A DNA stretch of 64,000 nt, from positions 62,001 through 126,000 of the forward strand of contig JBBELK010000835.1 of the NCBI GenBank assembly GCA_037783545.1. The letters run 5' to 3'. Both the position numbers and the translations under genes were made by a program. This document shows, one piece after another, positions 1 through 13,460 of the stretch (its first letter is position 1; every line of letters starts with the position of its first letter). This DNA is from Henricia sp. BOLD:AAB3569 (Eukaryota > Echinodermata > Asteroidea > Spinulosida > Echinasteridae). The notes beneath the pieces are model-generated. The model worked only from the letters and a program-made list of their open reading frames with translations, had not been told where the DNA came from and made no database searches.

Positions 1-429
1 ATTTTGGAACTGAAGGAATTTCCAGACAAACTTCAAATTTTGCCTGCTATAACAACTCTATATCCCAAACGTGTTCTGCAATTTCTCGTTTAAACCGACC
101 GAGTTATCGTCGAATCTAGCAAAAACTCCCTGCCGACACAGTTTTCGCACAAGCAGGCGCCGCTTTTGGGAAACATTGCGTCTGAAGTGGTCGCTATTTT
201 GGAACTGAAAGAATTTCCAGACAAACTTCAAATTGTGCCTGCTTAAACGACTCTATATCCCAAACGTGTTCTTCAAATTTCAGCAATTTCCCGTTTAAAC
301 CGACCGAGTTATCGTCGAATCTAGCAAAAACTCCCTGCCGGCACAGTTTTCGCACAAGCAGACGCCGCTTTCTGGAAACATTGCGTCTGAAGTGGTCGCT
401 ATTTTGGAACTGAATGAATTTCCAGACAA

Positions 430-3400
430 ACTTCAAATTTTGCCTGCTATAACAACTCTATATCCCAAACGTGTTCTGCAAATTTCAGCAATTTCCCGTT
501 TAAACCGACCGAGTTATCGTCGAATCTAGCAAAAACTCCCTGCCGGCACAGTTTTCGCACAAGCAGACGCCGCTTTCGGGAAACATTGCGTCTGAAGTGG
601 TCGCTATTTTGGAACTGAAGGAATTTCCAGACAAACTTCAAATTTTGCCTGCTATAACAACTCTATATCCCAAACGTGTTCTGCAATTTCTCGTTTAAAC
701 CGACCGAGTTATCGTCGAATCTAGCAAAAACTCCCTGCCGACACAGTTTTCGCACAAGCAGGCGCCGCTTTTGGGAAACATTGCGTCTGAAGTGGTCGCT
801 ATTTTGGAACTGAAAGAATTTCCAGACAAACTTCAAATTGTGCCTGCTTAAACGACTCTATATCCCAAACGTGTTCTTCAAATTTCAGCAATTTCCCGTT
901 TAAACCGACCGAGTTATCGTCGAATCTAGCAAAAACTCCCTGCCGGCACAGTTTTCGCACAAGCAGACGCCGCTTTCGGGAAACGTTGCGTCTGAAGTGG
1001 TCGCTATTTTGGAACTGAATGAATTTCCAGACAAACTTCAAATTTTGCCTGCTATAACAACTCTATATCTCAAACGTGTTCTGCAAATTTCAGCAATTTC
1101 TCGTTTAAACCCACCGAGTTATCGTCGAATCTAGCAAAAACTCCCTGCCGACACAGTTTTCGCACAAGCAGACGCCGCTTTTGGGAAACATTGCGTCTGA
1201 AGTGGTCGCTATTTTGGAACTGAGTGAATTTCCAGACAAACTTCAAATTTGTCCTGCTTAAACAACTCTATATCCCAAACGTATTCTGCAAATTTCAGCA
1301 ATTTCCCGTTTAAACCGACCGAGTTATCGTCGAATCTAGCAAAAACTCCCTGCCGGCACAGTTTTCGCACAAGCAGACACCGCTTTCTGGAAACATTGCG
1401 TCTGAAGTGGTCGCTATTTTGGAACTGAATGAATTTCCAGACAAACTTCAAATTTTTCCTGCTATAACAACTCTATATCCCAAACGTGTTCTGCAAATTT
1501 CAGCAATTTCCCGTTTAAACCGACCGAGTTATCGTCGAATCTAGCAAAAACTCCCTGCCGGCACAGTTTTCGCACAAGCAGACGCCGCTTTCGAGAAACA
1601 TTGCGTCTGAAGTGGTCGCTATTTTGGAACTGAAGGAATTTCCAGACAAACTTCAAATTTTGCCTGCTATAACAACTCTATATCCCAAACGTGTTCTGCA
1701 AATTTCAGCAATTTCCCGTTTAAACCCACCGAGTTATCGTCGAATCTAGCAAAAACTCCCTGCCGGCACAGTTTTCGCACAAGCAGACGCCTCTTTCGGG
1801 AAACATTGCGTCTGAAGTGGTCGCTATTTTGGAACTGAAGGAATTTCCAGACAAAATTCAAATTTTGCCTGCTATAACAACTCTATATCCCAAACGTGTT
1901 CTGCAAATTTCAGCAATTTCCCGTTTAAACCGACCGAGTTATCGTCGAATCTAGCAAAAACTCCCTGCCGGCACAGTTTTCGCACAAGCAGACGCCTCTT
2001 TCGGGAAACATTGCGTCTGAAGTGGTCGCTATTTTGGAACTGAAGGAATTTCCAGACAAACTTCAAATTGTGCCTGCTTCAACAACTCTATATCCCAAAC
2101 GTGTTCTGCAAAATTCAGCAATTTCTCGTTTAAACCGACCGAGTTATCGTCGAATCTAGCAAAAACTCCCTGCCGACACAGTTTTTGCACAAGCAGACGC
2201 CGCTTTTGGGAAACATTGCGTCTGAAGTGGTCGCTATTTTGGAACTGAATGAATTTCCAGACAAACTTCAAATTTTGCCTGCTATAACAACTCTATATCC
2301 CAAACGTGTTCTGAAAATTTCAGCAATTTCTCGTTTAAACCGACCGAGTTATCGTCGAATCTAGCAAAAACTCCCTGCCGACACAGTTTTCGCACAAGCA
2401 GACGCCGCTTTTGGGAAACATTGCGTCTGAAGTGGTCGCTATTTTGGAACTGAAGGAATTTCCAGACAAACTTCAAATTGTGCCTGCTTAAACAACTCTA
2501 TATCCCAAACGTGTTCTTCAAATTTCAGCAATTTCCCGTTTAAACCGACCGAGTTATCGTCGAATCTAGCAAAAACTCCCTGCCGGCACAGTTTTCGCAC
2601 AAGCAGACGCCGCTTTTGGGAAACGTTGCGTCTGAAGTGGTCGCTATTTTGGAACTGAATGAATTTCCAGACAAACTTCAAATTTTGCCTGCTATAACAA
2701 CTCTATATCTCAAACGTGTTCTGCAAATTTCAGCAATTTCTCGTTTAAACCCACCGAGTTATCGTCGAATCTAGCAAAAACTCCCTGCCGACACAGTTTT
2801 CGCACAAGCAGACGCCGCTTTTGGGAAACATTGCGTCTGAAGTGGTCGCTATTTTGGAACTGAGTGAATTTCCAGACAAACTTCAAATTTTGCCTGCTAT
2901 AACAACTCTATATCCCAAACGTGTTCTGCAAATTTCAGCAATTTCCCGTTTAAACCGACCGAGTTATCGTCGAATCTAGCAAAAACTCCCTGCCGGCACA
3001 GTTTTCGCACAAGCAGACGCCGCTTTTGGGAAACATTGCGTCTGAAGTGGTCGCTATTTTGGAACTGAATAAATTTCCAGACAAACTTCAAATTTTGCCT
3101 GCTTAAACAACTCTATATCCCAAACGTATTCTGCAAATTTCAGCAATTTCCCGTTTAAACCGACCGAGTTATCGTCGAATCTAGCAAAAACTCCCTGCCG
3201 CCACAGTTTTCGCACAAGCAGACACCGCTTTCTGGAAACATTGCGTCTGAAGTGGTCGCTATTTTGGAACTGAATGAATTTCCAGACAAACTTCAAATTT
3301 TGCCTGCTATAACAACTCTATATCCCAAACGTGTTCTGCAAATTTCAGCAATTTCCCGTTTAAACCGACCGAGTTATCGTCGAATCTAGCAAAAACTCCC

Positions 3401-4408
3401 TGCCGGCACAGTTTTCGCACAAGCAGACGCCGCTTTCGGGAAACATTGCGTCTGAAGTGGTCGCTATTTTGGAACTGAAGGAATTTCCAGACAAACTTCA
3501 AATTTTGCCTGCTATAACAACTCTATATCCCAAACGTGTTCTGCAATTTCTCGTTTAAACCAACCGAGTTATCGTCGAATCTAGCAAAAACTCCCTGCCG
3601 ACACAGTTTTCGCACAAGCAGGCGCCGCTTTTGGGAAACATTGCGTCTGAAGTGGTCGCTATTTTGGAACTGAAAGAATTTCCAGACAAACTTCAAATTG
3701 TGCCTGCTTAAACAACTCTATATCCCAAACGTGTTCTTCAAATTTCAGCAATTTCCCGTTTAAACCGACCGAGTTATCGTCGAATCTAGCAAAAACTCCC
3801 TGCCGGCACAGTTTTCGCACAAGCAGACGCCGCTTTCGGGAAACGTTGCGTCTGAAGTGGTCGCTATTTTGGAACTGAATGAATTTCCAGACAAACTTCA
3901 AATTTTGCCTGCTATAACAACTCTATATCTCAAACGTGTTCTGCAAATTTCAGCAATTTCTCGTTTAAACCCACCGAGTTATCGTCGAATCTAGCAAAAA
4001 CTCCCTGCCGGCACAGTTTTCGCACAAGCAGACGCCGCTTTCGGGAAACATTGCGTCTGAAGTGGTCGCTATTTTGGAACTGAAGGAATTTCCAGACAAA
4101 CTTCAAATTTTGCCTGCTATAACAACTCTATATCCCAAACGTGTTCTGCAATTTCTCGTTTAAACCGACCGAGTTATCGTCGAATCTAGCAAAAACTCAC
4201 TGCCGACACAGTTTTCGCACAAGCAGGCGCCGCTTTTGGGAAACATTGCGTCTGAAGTGGTCGCTATTTTGGAACTGAAAGAATTTCCAGACAAACTTCA
4301 AATTGTGCCTGCTTAAACAACTCTATATCCCAAACGTGTTCTTCAAATTTCAGCAATTTCCCGTTTAAACCGACCGAGTTATCGTCGAATCTAGCAAAAA
4401 CTCCCTGC
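430..4408. repeat. Large duplicated satellite block, left copy (offset 6716 bp)
   Basis: Unit-specific variants in this block recur in the same order 6716 bp downstream at about 7146-11124. Shared markers include the rare aaacgactc near 847 and 7563, the cgctttcgagaaac unit near 1590, the acaaaattc unit near 1853 and the aaaattcagc unit near 2110. Only a few single-base differences were noticed, for example at 2089 versus 8805. The match stops near 4408, where a different unit type follows in each copy. This indicates a recent duplication of roughly 4 kb within the array. Confidence 0.8.
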
Positions 4409-7145
4409 CGACACAGTTTTTGCACAAGCAGACGCCGCTTTTGGGAAACATTGCGTCTGAAGTGGTCGCTATTTTGGAACTGAATGAATTTCCAGACAAA
4501 CTTCAAATTTTGCCTGCTATAACAACTCTATATCCCAAACGTGTTCTGAAAATTTCAGCAATTTCTCGTTTAAACCGACCGAGTTATCGTCGAATCTAGC
4601 AAAAACTCCCTGCCGACACAGTTTTCGCACAAGCAGACGCCGCTTTTGGGAAACATTGCGTCTGAAGTGGTCGCTATTTTGGAACTGAAGGAATTTCCAG
4701 ACAAACTTCAAATTTTGCCTGCTATAACAACTCTATATCCCAAACGTGTTCTGCAATTTCTCGTTTAAACCGACCGAGTTATCGTCGAATCTAGCAAAAA
4801 CTCCCTGCCGACACAGTTTTCGCACAAGCAGGCGCCGCTTTTGGGAAACATTGCGTCTGAAGTGGTCGCTATTTTGGAACTGAAAGAATTTCCAGACAAA
4901 CTTCAAATTGTGCCTGCTTAAACAACTCTATATCCCAAACGTGTTCTTCAAATTTCAGCAATTTCCCGTTTAAACCGACCGAGTTATCGTCGAATCTAGC
5001 AAAAACTACTTGCCGGCACAGTTTTCGCACAAGCAGACGCCGCTTTCGGGAAACGTTGCGTCTGAAGTGGTCGCTATTTTGGAACTGAATGAATTTCCAG
5101 ACAAACTTCAAATTTTGCCTGCTATAACAACTCTATATCTCAAACGTGTTCTGCAAATTTCAGCAATTTCTCGTTTAAACCCACCGAGTTATCGTCGAAT
5201 CTAGCAAAAACTCCCTGCCGGCACAGTTTTCGCACAAGCAGACGCCGCTTTCGGGAAACATTGCGTCTGAAGTGGTCGCTATTTTGGAACTGAAGGAATT
5301 TCCAGACAAACTTCAAATTTTGCCTGCTATAACAACTCTATATCCCAAACGTGTTCTGCAATTTCTCGTTTAAACCGACCGAGTTATCGTCGAATCTAGC
5401 AAAAACTCCCTGCCGACACAGTTTTCGCACAAGCAGGCGCCGCTTTTGGGAAACATTGCGTCTGAAATGGTCGCTATTTTGGAACTGAAAGAATTTCCAG
5501 ACAAACTTCAAATTGTGCCTGCTTAAACAACTCTATATCCCAAACGTGTTCTTCAAATTTCAGCAATTTCCCGTTTAAACCGACCGAGTTATCGTCGAAT
5601 CTAGCAAAAACTCCCTGCCGGCACAGTTTTCGCACAAGCAGACGCCGCTTTCGGGAAACGTTGCGTCTGAAGTGGTCGCTATTTTGGAACTGAATGAATT
5701 TCCAGACAAACTTCAAATTTTGCCTGCTATAACAACTCTATATCTCAAACGTGTTCTGCAAATTTCAGCAATTTCTCGTTTAAACCCACCGAGTTATCGT
5801 CGAATCTAGCAAAAACTCCCTGCCGACACAGTTTTCGCACAAGCAGACGCCGCTTTTGGGAAACATTGCGTCTGAAGTGGTCGCTATTTTGGAACTGAGT
5901 GAATTTCCAGACAAACTTCAAATTTGTCCTGCTTAAACAACTCTATATCCCAAACGTATTCTGCAAATTTCAGCAATTTCCCGTTTAAACCGACCGAGTT
6001 ATCGTCGAATCTAGCAAAAACTCCCTGCCGGCACAGTTTTCGCACAAGCAGACACCGCTTTCTGGAAACATTGCGTCTGAAGTGGTCGCTATTTTGGAAC
6101 TGAATGAATTTCCAGACAAACTTCAAATTTTTCCTGCTATAACAACTCTATATCCCAAACGTGTTCTGCAAATTTCAGCAATTTCCCGTTTAAACCGACC
6201 GAGTTATCGTCGAATCTAGCAAAAACTCCCTGCCGGCACAGTTTTCGCACAAGCAGACGCCGCTTTCGGGAAACATTGCGTCTGAAGTGGTCGCTATTTT
6301 GGAACTGAAGGAATTTCCAGACAAACTTCAAATTTTGCCTGCTATAACAACTCTATATCCCAAACGTGTTCTGCAAATTTCAGCAATTTCTCGTTTAAAC
6401 CGACCGAGTTATCGTCGAATCTAGCAAAAAAATCCCTGCCGGCACAGTTTTCGCACAAGCAGACGCCGCTTTCGGGAAACGTTGCGTCTGAAGTGGTCGC
6501 TATTTTGGAACTGAATGAATTTCCAGACAAACTTCAAATTTTGCCTGCTATAACAACTCTATATCTCAAACGTGTTCTGCAAATTTCAGCAATTTTTCGT
6601 TTAAACCAACCGAGTTATCGTCGAATCTAGCAAAAACTCCCTGCCGGAACAGTTTTCGCACAAGCAGACGCCGCTTTTGGGAAACTTTGCGTCTGAAGTG
6701 GTCGCTATTTTGGAACTGAAGGAATTTCCAGACAAACTTCAAATTTGTCCTGCTATAACAACACTATATCCCAAACGTGTTCTGCAAATTTCAGCAATTT
6801 CCCGTTTAAAGCAACCGAGTTATCGTCGAATCTAGCAAAAACTCCCTGCCGGCACAGTTTTCGCACAAGCAGACGCCGCTTTTGGGAAACTTTGCGTCTG
6901 AAGTGGTCGCTATTTTGGAACTGAAGGAATTTCCAGACAAACTTCAAATTTTGCCTGCTTAAACAACTCTATATCCCAAACGTATTCTGCAAATTTCAGC
7001 AATTTCCAGTCCAAACCGACCGAGTTATCGTCGAATCTAGCAAAAACTCCCTGCCGGCACAGTTTTCGCACAAGCAGACGCCGCTTTCTGGAAACATTGC
7101 GTCTGAAGTGGTCGCTATTTTGGAACTGAATGAATTTCCAGACAA

Positions 7146-10100
7146 ACTTCAAATTTTGCCTGCTATAACAACTCTATATCCCAAACGTGTTCTGCAAATT
7201 TCAGCAATTTCCCGTTTAAACCGACCGAGTTATCGTCGAATCTAGCAAAAACTCCCTGCCGGCACAGTTTTCGCACAAGCAGACGCCGCTTTCGGGAAAC
7301 ATTGCGTCTGAAGTGGTCGCTATTTTGGAACTGAAGGAATTTCCAGACAAACTTCAAATTTTGCCTGCTATAACAACTCTATATCCCAAACGTGTTCTGC
7401 AATTTCTCGTTTAAACCGACCGAGTTATCGTCGAATCTAGCAAAAACTCCCTGCCGACACAGTTTTCGCACAAGCAGGCGCCGCTTTTGGGAAACATTGC
7501 GTCTGAAGTGGTCGCTATTTTGGAACTGAAAGAATTTCCAGACAAACTTCAAATTGTGCCTGCTTAAACGACTCTATATCCCAAACGTGTTCTTCAAATT
7601 TCAGCAATTTCCCGTTTAAACCGACCGAGTTATCGTCGAATCTAGCAAAAACTCCCTGCCGGCACAGTTTTCGCACAAGCAGACGCCGCTTTCGGGAAAC
7701 GTTGCGTCTGAAGTGGTCGCTATTTTGGAACTGAATGAATTTCCAGACAAACTTCAAATTTTGCCTGCTATAACAACTCTATATCTCAAACGTGTTCTGC
7801 AAATTTCAGCAATTTCTCGTTTAAACCCACCGAGTTATCGTCGAATCTAGCAAAAACTCCCTGCCGACACAGTTTTCGCACAAGCAGACGCCGCTTTTGG
7901 GAAACATTGCGTCTGAAGTGGTCGCTATTTTGGAACTGAGTGAATTTCCAGACAAACTTCAAATTTGTCCTGCTTAAACAACTCTATATCCCAAACGTAT
8001 TCTGCAAATTTCAGCAATTTCCCGTTTAAACCGACCGAGTTATCGTCGAATCTAGCAAAAACTCCCTGCCGGCACAGTTTTCGCACAAGCAGACACCGCT
8101 TTCTGGAAACATTGCGTCTGAAGTGGTCGCTATTTTGGAACTGAATGAATTTCCAGACAAACTTCAAATTTTTCCTGCTATAACAACTCTATATCCCAAA
8201 CGTGTTCTGCAAATTTCAGCAATTTCCCGTTTAAACCGACCGAGTTATCGTCGAATCTAGCAAAAACTCCCTGCCGGCACAGTTTTCGCACAAGCAGACG
8301 CCGCTTTCGAGAAACATTGCGTCTGAAGTGGTCGCTATTTTGGAACTGAAGGAATTTCCAGACAAACTTCAAATTTTGCCTGCTATAACAACTCTATATC
8401 CCAAACGTGTTCTGCAAATTTCAGCAATTTCCCGTTTAAACCCACCGAGTTATCGTCGAATCTAGCAAAAACTCCCTGCCGGCACAGTTTTCGCACAAGC
8501 AGACGCCTCTTTCGGGAAACATTGCGTCTGAAGTGGTCGCTATTTTGGAACTGAAGGAATTTCCAGACAAAATTCAAATTTTGCCTGCTATAACAACTCT
8601 ATATCCCAAACGTGTTCTGCAAATTTCAGCAATTTCCCGTTTAAACCGACCGAGTTATCGTCGAATCTAGCAAAAACTCCCTGCCGGCACAGTTTTCGCA
8701 CAAGCAGACGCCTCTTTCGGGAAACATTGCGTCTGAAGTGGTCGCTATTTTGGAACTGAAGGAATTTCCAGACAAACTTCAAATTGTGCCTGCTTCAACA
8801 ACTCTATATCCCGAACGTGTTCTGCAAAATTCAGCAATTTCTCGTTTAAACCGACCGAGTTATCGTCGAATCTAGCAAAAACTCCCTGCCGACACAGTTT
8901 TTGCACAAGCAGACGCCGCTTTTGGGAAACATTGCGTCTGAAGTGGTCGCTATTTTGGAACTGAATGAATTTCCAGACAAACTTCAAATTTTGCCTGCTA
9001 TAACAACTCTATATCCCAAACGTGTTCTGAAAATTTCAGCAATTTCTCGTTTAAACCGACCGAGTTATCGTCGAATCTAGCAAAAACTCCCTGCCGACAC
9101 AGTTTTCGCACAAGCAGACGCCGCTTTTGGGAAACATTGCGTCTGAAGTGGTCGCTATTTTGGAACTGAAGGAATTTCCAGACAAACTTCAAATTGTGCC
9201 TGCTTAAACAACTCTATATCCCAAACGTGTTCTTCAAATTTCAGCAATTTCCCGTTTAAACCGACCGAGTTATCGTCGAATCTAGCAAAAACTCCCTGCC
9301 GGCACAGTTTTCGCACAAGCAGACGCCGCTTTTGGGAAACGTTGCGTCTGAAGTGGTCGCTATTTTGGAACTGAATGAATTTCCAGACAAACTTCAAATT
9401 TTGCCTGCTATAACAACTCTATATCTCAAACGTGTTCTGCAAATTTCAGCAATTTCTCGTTTAAACCCACCGAGTTATCGTCGAATCTAGCAAAAACTCC
9501 CTGCCGACACAGTTTTCGCACAAGCAGACGCCGCTTTTGGGAAACATTGCGTCTGAAGTGGTCGCTATTTTGGAACTGAGTGAATTTCCAGACAAACTTC
9601 AAATTTTGCCTGCTATAACAACTCTATATCCCAAACGTGTTCTGCAAATTTCAGCAATTTCCCGTTTAAACCGACCGAGTTATCGTCGAATCTAGCAAAA
9701 ACTCCCTGCCGGCACAGTTTTCGCACAAGCAGACGCCGCTTTTGGGAAACATTGCGTCTGAAGTGGTCGCTATTTTGGAACTGAATAAATTTCCAGACAA
9801 ACTTCAAATTTTGCCTGCTTAAACAACTCTATATCCCAAACGTATTCTGCAAATTTCAGCAATTTCCCGTTTAAACCGACCGAGTTATCGTCGAATCTAG
9901 CAAAAACTCCCTGCCGCCACAGTTTTCGCACAAGCAGACACCGCTTTCTGGAAACATTGCGTCTGAAGTGGTCGCTATTTTGGAACTGAATGAATTTCCA
10001 GACAAACTTCAAATTTTGCCTGCTATAACAACTCTATATCCCAAACGTGTTCTGCAAATTTCAGCAATTTCCCGTTTAAACCGACCGAGTTATCGTCGAA

Positions 10101-11124
10101 TCTAGCAAAAACTCCCTGCCGGCACAGTTTTCGCACAAGCAGACGCCGCTTTCGGGAAACATTGCGTCTGAAGTGGTCGCTATTTTGGAACTGAAGGAAT
10201 TTCCAGACAAACTTCAAATTTTGCCTGCTATAACAACTCTATATCCCAAACGTGTTCTGCAATTTCTCGTTTAAACCGACCGAGTTATCGTCGAATCTAG
10301 CAAAAACTCCCTGCCGACACAGTTTTCGCACAAGCAGGCGCCGCTTTTGGGAAACATTGCGTCTGAAGTGGTCGCTATTTTGGAACTGAAAGAATTTCCA
10401 GACAAACTTCAAATTGTGCCTGCTTAAACAACTCTATATCCCAAACGTGTTCTTCAAATTTCAGCAATTTCCCGTTTAAACCGACCGAGTTATCGTCGAA
10501 TCTAGCAAAAACTCCCTGCCGGCACAGTTTTCGCACAAGCAGACGCCGCTTTCGGGAAACGTTGCGTCTGAAGTGGTCGCTATTTTGGAACTGAATGAAT
10601 TTCCAGACAAACTTCAAATTTTGCCTGCTATAACAACTCTATATCTCAAACGTGTTCTGCAAATTTCAGCAATTTCTCGTTTAAACCCACCGAGTTATCG
10701 TCGAATCTAGCAAAAACTCCCTGCCGGCACAGTTTTCGCACAAGCAGACGCCGCTTTCGGGAAACATTGCGTCTGAAGTGGTCGCTATTTTGGAACTGAA
10801 GGAATTTCCAGACAAACTTCAAATTTTGCCTGCTATAACAACTCTATATCCCAAACGTGTTCTGCAATTTCTCGTTTAAACCGACCGAGTTATCGTCGAA
10901 TCTAGCAAAAACTCACTGCCGACACAGTTTTCGCACAAGCAGGCGCCGCTTTTGGGAAACATTGCGTCTGAAGTGGTCGCTATTTTGGAACTGAAAGAAT
11001 TTCCAGACAAACTTCAAATTGTGCCTGCTTAAACAACTCTATATCCCAAACGTGTTCTTCAAATTTCAGCAATTTCCCGTTTAAACCGACCGAGTTATCG
11101 TCGAATCTAGCAAAAACTCCCTGC
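7146..11124. repeat. Large duplicated satellite block, right copy (offset 6716 bp)
   Basis: Second copy of the roughly 4-kb block at 430-4408. The order of 205- and 195-bp units and the diagnostic variants match the left copy nearly base for base until about 11124. Confidence 0.8.
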
Positions 11125-13460
11125 CGGCACAGTTTTCGCACAAGCAGACGCCGCTTTCGGGAAACGTTGCGTCTGAAGTGGTCGCTATTTTGGAACTGAA
11201 TGAATTTCCAGACAAACTTCAAATTTTGCCTGCTATAACAACTCTATATCTCAAACGTGTTCTGCAAATTTCAGCAATTTCTCGTTTAAACCCACCGAGT
11301 TATCGTCGAATCTAGCAAAAACTCCCTGCCGACACAGTTTTCGCACAAGCAGACGCCGCTTTTGGGAAACATTGCGTCTGAAGTGGTCGCTATTTTGGAA
11401 CTGAGTGAATTTCCAGACAAACTTCAAATTTGTCCTGCTTAAACAACTCTATATCCCAAACGTATTCTGCAAATTTCAGCAATTTCCCGTTTAAACCGAC
11501 CGAGTTATCGTCGAATCTAGCAAAAACTCCCTGCCGGCACAGTTTTCGCACAAGCAGACACCGCTTTCTGGAAACATTGCGTCTGAAGTGGTCGCTATTT
11601 TGGAACTGAATGAATTTCCAGACAAACTTCAAATTTTTCCTGCTATAACAACTCTATATCCCAAACGTGTTCTGCAAATTTCAGCAATTTCCCGTTTAAA
11701 CCGACCGAGTTATCGTCGAATCTAGCAAAAACTCCCTGCCGGCACAGTTTTCGCACAAGCAGACGCCGCTTTCGGGAAACATTGCGTCTGAAGTGGTCGC
11801 TATTTTGGAACTGAAGGAATTTCCAGACAAACTTCAAATTTTGCCTGCTATAACAACTCTATATCCCAAACGTGTTCTGCAATTTCTCGTTTGAACCGAC
11901 CGAGTTATCGTCGAATCTAGCAAAAACTCCCTGCCGACACAGTTTTCGCACAAGCAGGCGCCGCTTTTGGGAAACATTGCGTCTGAAGTGGTCGCTATTT
12001 TGGAACTGAAAGAATTTCCAGACAAACTTCAAATTGTGCCTGCTTAAACAACTCTATATCCCAAACGTGTTCTTCAAATTTCAGCAATTTCCCGTTTAAA
12101 CCGACCGAGTTATCGTCGAATCTAGCAAAAACTCCCTGCCGGCACAGTTTTCGCACAAGCAGACGCCGCTTTCGGGAAACGTTGCGTCTGAAGTGGTCGC
12201 TATTTTGGAACTGAATGAATTTCCAGACAAACTTCAAATTTTGCCTGCTATAACAACTCTATATCTCAAACGTGTTCTGCAAATTTCAGCAATTTCTCGT
12301 TTAAACCCACCGAGTTATCGTCGAATCTAGCAAAAACTCCCTGCCGGCACAGTTTTCGCACAAGCAGACGCCGCTTTCGGGAAACATTGCGTCTGAAGTG
12401 GTCGCTATTTTGGAACTGAAGGAATTTCCAGACAAACTTCAAATTTTGCCTGCTATAACAACTCTATATCCCAAACGTGTTCTGCAATTTCTCGTTTAAA
12501 CCGACCGAGTTATCGTCGAATCTAGCAAAAACTCACTGCCGACACAGTTTTCGCACAAGCAGGCGCCGCTTTTGGGAAACATTGCGTCTGAAGTGGTCGC
12601 TATTTTGGAACTGAAAGAATTTCCAGACAAACTTCAAATTGTGCCTGCTTAAACAACTCTATATCCCAAACGTGTTCTTCAAATTTCAGCAATTTCCCGT
12701 TTAAACCGACCGAGTTATCGTCGAATCTAGCAAAAACTCCCTGCCGGCACAGTTTTCGCACAAGCAGACGCCGCTTTCGGGAAACGTTGCGTCTGAAGTG
12801 GTCGCTATTTTGGAACTGAATGAATTTCCAGACAAACTTCAAATTTTGCCTGCTATAACAACTCTATATCTCAAACGTGTTCTGCAAATTTCAGCAATTT
12901 CTCGTTTAAACCCACCGAGTTATCGTCGAATCTAGCAAAAACTCCCTGCCGACACAGTTTTCGCACAAGCAGACGCCGCTTTTGGGAAACATTGCGTCTG
13001 AAGTGGTCGCTATTTTGGAACTGAGTGAATTTCCAGACAAACTTCAAATTTGTCCTGCTTAAACAACTCTATATCCCAAACGTATTCTGCAAATTTCAGC
13101 AATTTCCCGTTTAAACCGACCGAGTTATCGTCGAATCTAGCAAAAACTCCCTGCCGGCACAGTTTTCGCACAAGCAGACACCGCTTTCTGGAAACATTGC
13201 GTCTGAAGTGGTCGCTATTTTGGAACTGAATGAATTTCCAGACAAACTTCAAATTTTTCCTGCTATAACAACTCTATATCCCAAACGTGTTCTGCAAATT
13301 TCAGCAATTTCCCGTTTAAACCGACCGAGTTATCGTCGAATCTAGCAAAAACTCCCTGCCGGCACAGTTTTCGCACAAGCAGACGCCGCTTTCGGGAAAC
13401 ATTGCGTCTGAAGTGGTCGCTATTTTGGAACTGAAGGAATTTCCAGACAAACTTCAAATT
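10020..13460. repeat. 1620-bp higher-order repeat, two copies
   Basis: The segments at about 10020-11840 and 11640-13460 match at an offset of 1620 bp, which equals six 205-bp plus two 195-bp units. Repeated markers include actcactgcc near 10913 and 12533 and the aaatttttcc unit near 11630 and 13250. Monomers inside one copy differ from each other more than corresponding monomers of the two copies do, the usual sign of a higher-order repeat. Confidence 0.75.
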
